Positions 36,726 through 44,516 of a stretch of DNA of 64,000 nucleotides are shown piece after piece; positions within the stretch are counted from its first letter, which is position 1, and the number at the start of each line of letters is the position of its first letter. The translations under genes were made by a program, and so were the position numbers. Under the pieces are notes generated by a model. It saw nothing but the letters and a program-made list of their open reading frames with translations. It had not been told where the DNA came from and searched no databases. This DNA is from Streptomyces sp. LBL (GTDB lineage: Bacteria > Actinomycetota > Actinomycetes > Streptomycetales > Streptomycetaceae), in assembly GCF_029893585.1 (NCBI RefSeq), contig NZ_JARXYX010000017.1, positions 1 to 64,000 on the forward strand, written 5' to 3'.

Positions 36726-37001
36726 AACAATTACCCCCCTGTGTCGTGAAAGAAGACCCTTCGTACTGAGTCCACTGTCCGGAATCGGACCGTGCCTGAG
36801 CAAAACAACATTCCGCCCGTCCGGTTTTCCGAGCGGAGCGAAGTGGCGCCACTATGAGTGGCGGTGTCCCGAACCGGTCTCCCCAGATCCGCATCCGGCT
36901 CGGGACGCCCGAACTGCCATCAGTATTCGCGAAGTTCCTGCGGTGCCGCCGGGAATCCCCGCCGTTCCCGGGGCACGCGACCGCGATCCACGGGACGTGT
37001 T

Positions 37002-37673
37002 CTAGACGTCGATCGCCTTTTCGACGGGGGTCCTGCCGCCGACCACCACGTAGATGCGGCCGGCGGTGTCGGGCCGGTCGATGAGCGCCGCGAGCACGGC
37101 GGCGACGTCTTCCCGGGCGACTTGGTCGAACCTGGCGTGCTTGGGCGCGACCCTGTTCCCGGCGGTGAGTTCGACAGTGCCGTCGCCGCCTGCGTCGGTG
37201 AGCACACCGGGTCGCAGGACCGTCCAGTCGAGCTTGGTCCGGGCGAAGATGTGCTGTTCGGCGGCGTGCTTGGCCCGCAGGTAGGCGGAGTACCCCTCAC
37301 CGATGCCGCGCTCGTCGGCGCAGCCCACGTTGATGGAGCTGACGTGCAGGAATCGTCGCACACCGGCCTGTTCCGCTGCGTCCATGACAAGCGCGACGGC
37401 GGCCCGGTCCATCGTGTCCCGGCGTGCGGCGGTGGCGCTGTTGCCCGAGCCGGCCGAGAAGACGACGGCGTCCGCGCCGGCCAGGGCCGCGGCCACCTCG
37501 TCCACCGTCGCGTACTCGAGATCGAGCACGACGGCCTCCCCGCCCACCCTCCTGATGTCGTCGACGTGGCGGGGGTTGCGCACGATGCCCACGACGGAGT
37601 CGCCGCGTTCGGCGAGGCGCCGGGTTAATCGCAGGGCGATTTTTCCGTGACCACCGGCGATGACGATCTTCAT
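37002..37673 (-). CDS. Atypical SDR / NmrA-like NAD(P)-binding oxidoreductase
   Basis: 223 residues. N-terminal nucleotide-binding motif MKIVIAGGHGKIALRL (GGxGxxA), then DAVVFSAGSGN and FLHVSSINVG. The YxxxK motif is present in modified form (YSAYLRAKHAAE). It resembles actinobacterial SDR5-type NAD(P)H-binding proteins, which act as reductases or redox sensors. It has a TTA codon at plus-strand 37626-37628. It is transcribed separately from the LuxR operon, with 276 non-coding bases on one side and 230 on the other. Candidate ketoreductase for the PKS-derived carbonyl, since the PKS itself has no KR; this is only inference. Confidence 0.75.
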   Translation of the reverse strand: MKIVIAGGHGKIALRLTRRLAERGDSVVGIVRNPRHVDDIRRVGGEAVVLDLEYATVDEVAAALAGADAVVFSAGSGNSATAARRDTMDRAAVALVMDAAEQAGVRRFLHVSSINVGCADERGIGEGYSAYLRAKHAAEQHIFARTKLDWTVLRPGVLTDAGGDGTVELTAGNRVAPKHARFDQVAREDVAAVLAALIDRPDTAGRIYVVVGGRTPVEKAIDV

Positions 37674-37903
37674 TCGATACCCTTTTCCGGATTCGATGCC
37701 TCGGGTTTCCCCGGATTGGTGCTGCGGGCGGGTAGAGCCACCCCGTCAAGCCTGCGCTGTGCCGAATAATCCGTGCCGACGACCTGCCCGGCCGGAAATT
37801 GACGTACAGGTTCGGACAAGCAAGTTATGCAATCGCCCTGTCGGCCGCCATGGCGGCCCCGGGTGCGTCATCCGAATGATGAATGAGTGAAGCATCGGTG
37901 ACC

Positions 37904-38476
37904 CTATTGGTCAATCGGGTCTGCCCCGATTTCTCCGGGGTGGGGATCGAGTGGGGGTCGGGCGGCCAGTGACCACAGGTAGCTCAGCGGCTCGCCGTCG
38001 GGTTCGTCGCGGTACTCGGCGATCAGGTCCTGGATCCGGCGGTGGAGCGACTCCACGGACTCGGGCCGCAACCGCAGGACGCCGCGCTTGGCGCCGCGGC
38101 CGGAGTCCTTGCCCGCAGCTATCAGTTCGGTGCGGTGGGCGCCGAGCACGGCCAGGTCCACCTGCTGGGCCAGGCCGGAGTCGTCGGGCGGGATGATCAG
38201 GCCCCGGGTGCGTGTGGTGGCGAGATAGGGCCGTTGCAGTGCGCCGTTCTCGCCGGTGCAGACCGGTTCGGCGACCAGGAAGTTTGTCTTCAGCAGGGCG
38301 CGGACGTGGCGCAGGGTGGTCGCGGGAGCGAGGTCGAGTTCGACCGACAGCTCCTTGTTGGTGAAGGCGCGGTCCAGGCACAGCCGAAGGATGCGCCAGC
38401 GGACCGGGTGCCCGAGTGCTTTGAGGTCTTCGATCGTCGCTTCCACGTCCAGGACTGTACCTTGCCAAGCCGTCAC
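37904..38476 (-). CDS. ArsR-like winged-helix transcriptional regulator
   Basis: About 190 residues. The N-terminal winged helix shows ALGHPVRWRILRLCLDRAF, NKELSVELDLAPATTLRHVRAL and a beta-wing near FLVAEP. The C-terminal half is probably an effector or dimerisation part. The GTG at 38476 has a weak ribosome site, so the GTG at 38446 is a possible alternative start. It is divergent from the M20/S9 peptidase operon with only 52 bases between them, and that space holds a dyad that suits an operator. It probably controls the peptidase genes and itself. Ligand unknown. Confidence 0.8.
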   Translation of the reverse strand: MTAWQGTVLDVEATIEDLKALGHPVRWRILRLCLDRAFTNKELSVELDLAPATTLRHVRALLKTNFLVAEPVCTGENGALQRPYLATTRTRGLIIPPDDSGLAQQVDLAVLGAHRTELIAAGKDSGRGAKRGVLRLRPESVESLHRRIQDLIAEYRDEPDGEPLSYLWSLAARPPLDPHPGEIGADPIDQ

Positions 38477-38484
38477 CGGTTTGC

Positions 38485-38516
38485 TTGACTGCTATCGATT
38501 TCATTCTATGCAATCG
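38485..38516 (+). promoter_or_regulatory. Promoter with overlapping dyad operator
   Basis: A -35-like TTGACT (38485-38490) and a weak -10-like TATGCA (38507-38512), spacing 16, precede the M20 peptidase GTG at 38529; GGAGG is at 38520-38524. Overlapping them is a near-perfect palindrome: arms CGATTTCAT (38496-38504) and ATGCAATCG (38508-38516), 8 of 9 bases complementary around TCT. The position between divergent genes, one encoding an ArsR-like repressor, fits an operator. Confidence 0.5.
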
Positions 38517-38528
38517 GTTGGAGGTTTT

Positions 38529-39854
38529 GTGATCACGCAGCTCCGCGACTGGGTAGACGCCCGGGACCTGGACGGTGAGCTGGCGGACTGGATCTCCCGG
38601 CCGAGCGTGAGCCGGACCGGCGAAGGCATGGCCGAGGCCGCGGCCCACGGTCTTCGGCTGTTACGCGCCTCGGGCCTGCAGGCCCGCGAAATCGACACCG
38701 GTGGCTGGCCCGCGCTGGTGGGGACGGCGGACGGGCCCGGGCCGCACGTGCTGATCTACGGCCACTACGACGTGCAGCCGGCCGGGCCGCTCGAACTGTG
38801 GACGACGCCGCCGTTCGTGCCGTCGATCCGCGATGGCCGGATGTACGGGCGCGGCGCGGGCGACAACAAGGGACAGCATCTCGCGCAGCTGCTGGGGCTG
38901 CGTGCCCTGCGGGATCTGACCGGCGGATTCCCCTGCCGTGTCACGGTGTTGCTCGACGGCGAGGAGGAGATCGGCAGCCCCAACCTGGCGGTGGCCGTAC
39001 GCCAGGTCGGGCAGCCTGATCTGGTGATCTGGAGCGACGGGCCCGTGCACGACTCGGGCCGGGCGTGCGTGGTTCTCGGCGTGCGCGGGATCCTGATGTT
39101 CGAACTGCGTGCGCGAGGTGCCGACCGGCCGCTGCACTCGGGGAACTGGGGTGGGGTCGCGCCGAATCCGGCGTGGACGCTGGTGCAGCTGCTGGCCACC
39201 ATGCGGTCGGCGGACGGGACCGTGACGGTGCCCGGCTTCGCCGACGACGTCGCGCCGTTGACCGGTGGTCAGCGTGCCGCGCTGGCGGATCTCCCGGTGG
39301 ACGTGGTCGGGACGCTCGAAGCGATCGGGGCGGCCGGCATGGAGCCGCCGACGGGGCTGGGATTCCATGAACGCCTGGCCAGGCCTACGCTGACCGTGAA
39401 CTCGCTGAGCTGCGAGGATTCCGGCGACCACCGCGCGGTGATCCCCGACGTCGCCGTCGCCCGGTGCGAGACGCGGTTGGTCGGCGGCCAGACACCGGAC
39501 CGGGTCGCCGACGCCATCCGGCGGCACGTCGCGAAGTACGCCCCCGATGTCGAGTTCGTGCCCGGCGCAGCCATGGCACCCTCCACCACACTGCCCGAGA
39601 CCCCTTATACGGCAACGATCCTCCAAGCGGTCGAGGACGTCCTCGGGCAGCGGCCGCTGCTGATCCCTTCGCTCGGCGGAAGTCTGCCGATGGCCGTGCT
39701 CAGCGACGGGCTCTCCTGCCCCTGCTACGGCGTGCCGTTGGCCAACGCCGACGAGGCCAACCACGCACCCGACGAGAATCTCGACCTCGACCGGTTCCGC
39801 CACGGGATCGTCGCCGCGGCGACGATCCAGCTCGCATTGGCGGCGCGCTCATGA
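38529..39854 (+). CDS. M20 family metallopeptidase/dipeptidase
   Basis: 441 residues from the GTG at 38529. M20/M25/M40 di-zinc hydrolase: His79 and Asp81 in GHYDVQPAGP, GRGAGDNKGQ (bridging Asp), DGEEEIGSPN (catalytic Glu-Glu), and a C-terminal ANHAPDENLDL with the last His ligand. A dimerisation insert is present (ADRPLHSGNWGG). There is no signal peptide, so it is cytoplasmic. A TTA codon lies at 38661-38663. It is coupled to the S9 peptidase (ATGA overlap). It would hydrolyse small peptides or N-acyl amino acids. In this cluster it may process a peptide intermediate or inactivate the product; neither can be told from sequence. Confidence 0.9.
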   Translation: MITQLRDWVDARDLDGELADWISRPSVSRTGEGMAEAAAHGLRLLRASGLQAREIDTGGWPALVGTADGPGPHVLIYGHYDVQPAGPLELWTTPPFVPSIRDGRMYGRGAGDNKGQHLAQLLGLRALRDLTGGFPCRVTVLLDGEEEIGSPNLAVAVRQVGQPDLVIWSDGPVHDSGRACVVLGVRGILMFELRARGADRPLHSGNWGGVAPNPAWTLVQLLATMRSADGTVTVPGFADDVAPLTGGQRAALADLPVDVVGTLEAIGAAGMEPPTGLGFHERLARPTLTVNSLSCEDSGDHRAVIPDVAVARCETRLVGGQTPDRVADAIRRHVAKYAPDVEFVPGAAMAPSTTLPETPYTATILQAVEDVLGQRPLLIPSLGGSLPMAVLSDGLSCPCYGVPLANADEANHAPDENLDLDRFRHGIVAAATIQLALAARS

Positions 39855-41590
39855 CCGTCTGGGGCGCCTGGCCGGCGAAGGAGGGCTTCGCGTACGTCGG
39901 CGACGAGTCCGGCCGGCCGCAGCCGTGGTTCCAGACCTGGGCGGGGGAGCGGCGGATGTTCCCGATCGACGGCGCGGTCACCCGGCTGGCATGGCGGCCC
40001 GACGAGACACGCCTGCTTGCCGTGGTGGACGTGACCGGCGGCCAGGACTACCGGCTGGCCGAACTCGATCCGGCCACTGGCGAGGTGGAGTGGATAGCGG
40101 AAGAGCCCGGTGTCAGGCGCGAGATAGGCGTGCCATATTCGAGCGGGAGCCAGCCGTACAGCCCGGACGGCCGCCTGCTCGCGTACGCGACCAGCGCGCG
40201 CGACGTCACCTGCCTCGACGTCTACGTGCGGGACCTGACCACCGGCGTGTCCAGGATGGTCCTGGAGGGCGACGACCGGTACGTGCCGATATGTTTCTCC
40301 CCCGACTCCAGGTACCTGCTCGTTCTGAAATTCCATCAGAACACCGACCAGGACCTGTTCGCCTGTGACCTCGCGACCGGCCTGACCCAGCACCTCACCC
40401 CGCACGAGGGCCCGGCGAAGTACCAGCCAGGCGGGTGGAACGAGGACGGGATCTACGTCTGCACCACCGAGGGCCGTGACTTCCTCGGTGTCGCTCTGCT
40501 CGTACCCGGCCGGCCGCTGAAGTGGATCGCCACGTCGGACGCCGACGTGGAGAACGTGATCGTGGGCCCGCAGGTCGTCTGGGCCCTGCCCCGGGGCCGG
40601 CACACGGTGCTGTGCACGCCGCAGAACGCGGTCGAACTGCCCGGATTCGCCTCCCAGCCCTTCGGCTACGACGGCTTCGTGCCGCGGTTCGCCGGAGACC
40701 GCCTGCTCGCACAGGTCGGCGCCGCCGACCGGGCCACCGAGTTCTTCTCGGTGGACCTGGAATCCGGCGAGTCGCACCGGCTCACCGACTTCAGCGACGG
40801 GCTGCCGAACGACCTCGTCGTGCCGGAAACGGTCTGGTTCACCGCAGCGGACGGGCTGGAGATATCCGGGCTGCTGTACCGCCCGCGTTCGACGGCCGGT
40901 CCCGTCCCCGCGGTGCTGACCGTCCACGGCGGTCCGGAGTGGGCCGCGCTGCCGGTCCACGACCCGTTGATCCAGCGGTTGGTGCGAGCCGGAATCGCCG
41001 TGCTGGCGCCGAACGTGCGCGGGTCGACCGGACGGGGGCTGGCCTACCAGCGGCTGATCTACCGGGACTGGGGCGGCGGCGACCTGGCCGACTTCGAAGC
41101 CGCCGCACGGTTCCTGCGAAGCCTGGACTGGGTGGACGGCGATCGCCTCGGCGTCCACGGGATGTCCTACGGCGGGTTCGCGGCGCTCAGTTGCCTGACA
41201 AGGCTGCCGCACCACTGGCGGGCCGGTGCCGCGATCTGCGGGCCGGCGGACCTCGAAATGGACGTCCGGGCCCTGCCGCCGACGTGGAGCCGGCGGGTCG
41301 TGGAGTGGATCGGGGACGTCGATGACCCGCAGGACCTGGCGAGACTGAAGGCGGCGAGCCCGCTGACCCACGCGGCCGACATCCAGGCGCCGCTGCTGCT
41401 GGCACACGCGGAAGGCGACACAACCGTCGCCATCAACAGCACCGAGCAACTGCACAGGACGCTCACCGAACTGGGCAAGACCGTGCGGTTCATCCGCCTC
41501 TCCCGTGGTCATCTCCCGGACGACCGAGATGAAAGGGAAGAACTCGACGCCGCTTTCGTGCAGTGGTTCCACGATCATCTCAAGCCGTGA
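39851..41590 (+). CDS. S9 family prolyl oligopeptidase-like serine peptidase
   Basis: 579 residues, start overlapping the M20 stop. An N-terminal beta-propeller-like half (about 1-320) with WD-type strands (FSPDSRYLLVLK, WNEDGIYVCTTE) is followed by a C-terminal alpha/beta hydrolase (about 330-579). The nucleophile is Ser439 in HGMSYGG. The Asp is probably in AHAEGDTTVAI and the His in RGHLPDDRDE, the usual S9 order. No signal peptide. S9 acyl-aminoacyl/oligopeptidases cleave short peptides or act as esterases. It forms a two-gene unit with the M20 enzyme and could activate a pro-form, release the chain (the cluster shows no thioesterase), or be a self-protection enzyme. All three are inference. 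Confidence 0.9.
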   Translation: MTVWGAWPAKEGFAYVGDESGRPQPWFQTWAGERRMFPIDGAVTRLAWRPDETRLLAVVDVTGGQDYRLAELDPATGEVEWIAEEPGVRREIGVPYSSGSQPYSPDGRLLAYATSARDVTCLDVYVRDLTTGVSRMVLEGDDRYVPICFSPDSRYLLVLKFHQNTDQDLFACDLATGLTQHLTPHEGPAKYQPGGWNEDGIYVCTTEGRDFLGVALLVPGRPLKWIATSDADVENVIVGPQVVWALPRGRHTVLCTPQNAVELPGFASQPFGYDGFVPRFAGDRLLAQVGAADRATEFFSVDLESGESHRLTDFSDGLPNDLVVPETVWFTAADGLEISGLLYRPRSTAGPVPAVLTVHGGPEWAALPVHDPLIQRLVRAGIAVLAPNVRGSTGRGLAYQRLIYRDWGGGDLADFEAAARFLRSLDWVDGDRLGVHGMSYGGFAALSCLTRLPHHWRAGAAICGPADLEMDVRALPPTWSRRVVEWIGDVDDPQDLARLKAASPLTHAADIQAPLLLAHAEGDTTVAINSTEQLHRTLTELGKTVRFIRLSRGHLPDDRDEREELDAAFVQWFHDHLKP

Positions 41591-41728
41591 TGAAACAAAC
41601 CGCGCATTACCGCCGGACGGACCGGAATATCGGACCCAGCGGTTTTCGAATCCGTCATGAGCGCGGGCACGGCACCCGGCACCGACAACTGATCAGGTTC
41701 CCCGACCCCCACTACTGAAGGCATACCC

Positions 41729-41773
41729 ATGACACACGGAACAAGCACCGAACCAGTCACCTCCGACGTCTGA
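41729..41773 (+). CDS. Possible 14-residue leader peptide
   Basis: ATG with an ideally spaced GAAGG (41717-41721) opens a 14-codon frame, MTHGTSTEPVTSDV, ending in TGA, 110 bases upstream of the exporter gene. It may be a regulatory leader or the remains of a gene start. The rest of 41591-41883 shows no other feature I can support. Confidence 0.25.
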   Translation: MTHGTSTEPVTSDV

Positions 41774-41883
41774 TCGGCCGACAGGAGCATGACCGCCGCG
41801 GCGCTTTCGACCGCCACCGGCCCGTCTTATGCCCTGCGTTACTGACCAGCACCCGAAAAACCCGGAAGGGACAGGCACAGAAA

Positions 41884-43365
41884 ATGCCTTCTGCAGTAGC
41901 CGGCGCCGTGGCGCCACCCCGCCGACGTCTCGGCTTGATCTTGGCGCTTCTCGCTTTCGCCCAGTGCATCTACGCTGTTGACTACAGCATCGTATTCGTG
42001 GCATTACCCGAGATCAGTACGGGTATCGGCTTCTCCGCACAGACCCTCCAGTGGGTCGTCAGCGCCTACGCCGTCGCCTTCGGCGGCTTCCTCCTGCTCG
42101 GCGGCCGTGCGGCAGACCTGTTCGGACGCCGCCGGATGTTCACCTTCGGCCTGTTCCTGTACGCGGTCTCCTCGCTTGCCGGAGGGCTCGCGGGCGACCC
42201 GACGACCTTGATCATTGCCCGTGCGGTGCAGGGCATCGGCGGCGCTTTCCTCGCCCCCGCAACGCTCTCCCTGGTCACCACCACCTTCGCCGAAGGCCCT
42301 GAGCGCAACCGCGCACTGGCCATCTGGGGCGGCGCCGGCGGTAGCGGCATGATCCTCGGCTCGCTGCTCGGCGGCGTGCTGACGGGCGCGTTCGGCTGGG
42401 CATCGATCTTCTTCGCCAACGTCCCGCTCGCCGGCGGAGCCATGCTGCTCGCGTTCGCCATCATCCCGAAGGACACCGACCAGGGAGCCTCCGGGCGCAA
42501 GTTCGACCTGCCCGGCGCGCTGACCGCGACCGTCGGTCTGACGCTGCTGGTGTTCACCCTCGTCCAGGGACCGGAGTCGGGCTGGGCTTCGCCGACGATC
42601 CTGATCACCGCGGCCATCGCGGTGGCCGTGCTCGCCGTGTTCTTCACCATCGAGAGCCGCGGCCGCGACCCGCTGCTGCCGCTCGGCCTGTTCCGCAACC
42701 GCAATCTGAGCACCGGCACCGTCGTCACCTTCATCTTCATGGGGACTTTCGGTGCACTGCCCTACTTCTTCACCCTCTACTTCCAGACCGTGCACGGCTA
42801 CTCCGCGACGAAGAGCGGCATCGCCTTCCTCCTGCCGTGCGTAGGGGTGCTCATCGGTAACCTGTCCGGCGGGAAGCTGGCCACCCGCTTCGGAGTGCGC
42901 GCCACGCTGATCGGCGCGCTCTTCCTGGGGCTCGTCGGCACCGTGGCCTTCGCCTTCTCCGTTTCGCCAAGCGGCTCCTACCTGCAACTGGTGCCGGGCG
43001 TGTTCATCCTCAGCCTCGGCCAGGGCACCGTGTTCACCGCGATGTACGCGGCGGCGACCACCGGCGTCGAGGCAGAGGACCAGGGCATCGCCTCGGGCGT
43101 CGCGGCGACCGGCCAGCAGGTCGGTGCCGCGGTCGGCCTCGCCGTCCTGGTGGCGGTCGCCAACTCCGGTCACGAAGGACTGACCGGCGAGGCGCTGCGC
43201 GTCGCCACCTCCGACGGTGTGCGCTCAGCCATGTGGGCGACCGTGGCCGGCATCATCCTGATCATGCTCACCGCCCTGAACTTCAGGCGAACCCCGGTGG
43301 TTCCGGCCGCCGAGGAGCCCGGGAGGCAGGAGGACGTGGTTCCGCCGTCCGACCTTCTGGCCTGA
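41884..43365 (+). CDS. MFS drug exporter, DHA2 (14-TM) family
   Basis: 493 residues, highly hydrophobic with about 14 membrane helices. The MFS motif A is seen as GGRAADLFGRRRM after helix 2, and motif C-type glycines as GGSGMILGSLLGGVL in helix 5, typical of proton-driven drug exporters. GGAAGGG lies about 15 bases upstream of the ATG. Codon 41 is TTA (42004-42006), the rare bldA-dependent Leu codon. A clean hairpin terminator follows. As the only exporter within cluster 1 it probably exports the product and gives self-resistance. Confidence 0.92.
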   Translation: MPSAVAGAVAPPRRRLGLILALLAFAQCIYAVDYSIVFVALPEISTGIGFSAQTLQWVVSAYAVAFGGFLLLGGRAADLFGRRRMFTFGLFLYAVSSLAGGLAGDPTTLIIARAVQGIGGAFLAPATLSLVTTTFAEGPERNRALAIWGGAGGSGMILGSLLGGVLTGAFGWASIFFANVPLAGGAMLLAFAIIPKDTDQGASGRKFDLPGALTATVGLTLLVFTLVQGPESGWASPTILITAAIAVAVLAVFFTIESRGRDPLLPLGLFRNRNLSTGTVVTFIFMGTFGALPYFFTLYFQTVHGYSATKSGIAFLLPCVGVLIGNLSGGKLATRFGVRATLIGALFLGLVGTVAFAFSVSPSGSYLQLVPGVFILSLGQGTVFTAMYAAATTGVEAEDQGIASGVAATGQQVGAAVGLAVLVAVANSGHEGLTGEALRVATSDGVRSAMWATVAGIILIMLTALNFRRTPVVPAAEEPGRQEDVVPPSDLLA

Positions 43366-43377
43366 ACGAGTAAAAGA

Positions 43378-43414
43378 TGATTCCACTCGTGTTCACCACG
43401 CACGAGTGGAATCA
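43378..43414 (+). terminator. Hairpin terminator after the DHA2 exporter
   Basis: Perfect 14-bp inverted repeat TGATTCCACTCGTG / CACGAGTGGAATCA with a 9-base loop, 13 bases after the stop, followed by CCATTT. The remainder of the gap to 43693 contains no other recognisable feature. Confidence 0.9.
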
Positions 43415-43693
43415 CCATTTGTTCATGCGGATCCGCCAGTCCCCGTGAACGCTCGGCGAAAAGGCCGACGGATACACGTCACCACCGAGGTCTTCGCACA
43501 ACCCCGACGCCTACGGCACCGTCCACCACCCCCGTCCCGCAGCGTCCACCGACAGCCCGTCCGGCACCCGAACCCGACCACCGCGCGGGCCACCGGCCGG
43601 GCCGCACACCCCTGACCGAGTACAGGCCGCACCACCCCGAAGCCCGCACCGCAAACACCCTCAGGTACCCGTATGAGAAGGAGGCGCAACCCA

Positions 43694-44272
43694 GTGCACC
43701 GGATCGTGAACGTGGTCGGTGTCGGCGGTTCGAGCCGGCCCGGATCAACCGCCGAGCAGGCCCTGCGGATCGTATTGGACGCGGCACAACGACGCGGCGC
43801 ATCAGTCCAACTGATCGCCGGCCCCGCACTGGCCATGCCGCTGTACGACCCCCACGGCACCACCGCACCACAGGCCCGACGGCTCCTGTCCGCCATAGCC
43901 GGCGCCGACGCCCTCGTCCTGGCCAGCCCCGCCTACCACGGCGGAATCTCCGGCCTGGTCAAGAACGCCCTGGACCACGTCGAGGAACTACGCGAGGACA
44001 CACGGCCCTACTTCAGCGAACGGGCCGTCGGATGCGTAGCGGTCGCCCACGGCTGGCAGGGCGCCGTCTCCACACTGGCCGCCCTGCGCGACGTCACCCA
44101 CGCGCTGCGCGGCTGGCCCACACCGCTGGGCGCCGCGATCAACACGTCAACGGCATGCTTCTCACCCGCCGGAGACTGCAAGGACACCCACGTCCAAGAG
44201 CAACTGGAGGAAATAGCGTCCCAAGTCGTCGAGTTCGCCACCATCCGCGCCCTCGCGACCTCCACCACCTGA
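43694..44272 (+). CDS. NADPH-dependent FMN reductase
   Basis: About 192 residues from the GTG at 43694, preferred over the ATG at 43673 because AAGGAGG (43678-43684) sits nine bases before it. Flavodoxin-like fold of the NADPH-dependent FMN reductase family: VVGVGGSSRPGSTAEQAL (phosphate loop), ADALVLASPAYHGGISGLVKNALDHV (the SPxYxGxxxGxLKNxLD signature). Such enzymes make free FMNH2 for two-component monooxygenases. The cluster contains an FMN-dependent luciferase-like domain inside the glycine NRPS module, so this is its natural partner. The neighbouring halogenase-fold protein is another possible client. The partnership is inferred. Confidence 0.88.
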   Translation: MHRIVNVVGVGGSSRPGSTAEQALRIVLDAAQRRGASVQLIAGPALAMPLYDPHGTTAPQARRLLSAIAGADALVLASPAYHGGISGLVKNALDHVEELREDTRPYFSERAVGCVAVAHGWQGAVSTLAALRDVTHALRGWPTPLGAAINTSTACFSPAGDCKDTHVQEQLEEIASQVVEFATIRALATSTT

Positions 44273-44278
44273 TCTGCC

Positions 44279-44315
44279 CGGTGGCCCAGGCCGGAACGAC
44301 CGGCTGCGGCCACCG
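44279..44315 (+). terminator. Hairpin terminator after the FMN reductase
   Basis: Outer arms CGGTGGCC (44279-44286) and GGCCACCG (44308-44315) are perfect, with an inner CCGG/CCGG pair around AACGA. It begins six bases after the stop codon and marks the right end of cluster 1. Confidence 0.75.
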
Positions 44316-44324
44316 CGCACCGTT

Positions 44325-44475
44325 CGCACCGACTCCGGACTGCCCAGGAACGGCGAGCCGCTGCCCGAGGGCTGCTTCGTCCTGCAGCCGCTGCGGACCG
44401 CCGCCCAGCCGCTGGTCGCCGCGCTGCGTGCCTTCCGTCCGCATGTCGTCACGTACGACGAGAACGGCGCGGGTG
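44325..44475 (+). pseudogene. Relic of a mycothiol S-conjugate amidase (Mca-like) gene
   Basis: One frame reads LPEGCFVLQPLRTAAQPLVA and then ALRAFRPHVVTYDENG, the segment that in Mca/MshB-type LmbE enzymes leads to the metal-binding PHPDH motif. Here the frame departs right after DENG into unrelated sequence, and the start and catalytic parts are missing. It lies between two convergent units, so it is a cut-down chromosomal gene at the junction of the two clusters. Confidence 0.55.
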
Positions 44476-44516
44476 TGGAACCGGTGCGGCAGCAGTACCT
44501 GCCGGCCGTCGTGCCG

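Noticed and set aside
36726..37001. Small plus-strand frames across the gap between the LuxR and SDR genes
   Set aside because: No ribosome site or motif; they run antisense into the SDR gene. The gap more likely holds the LuxR operon promoter.
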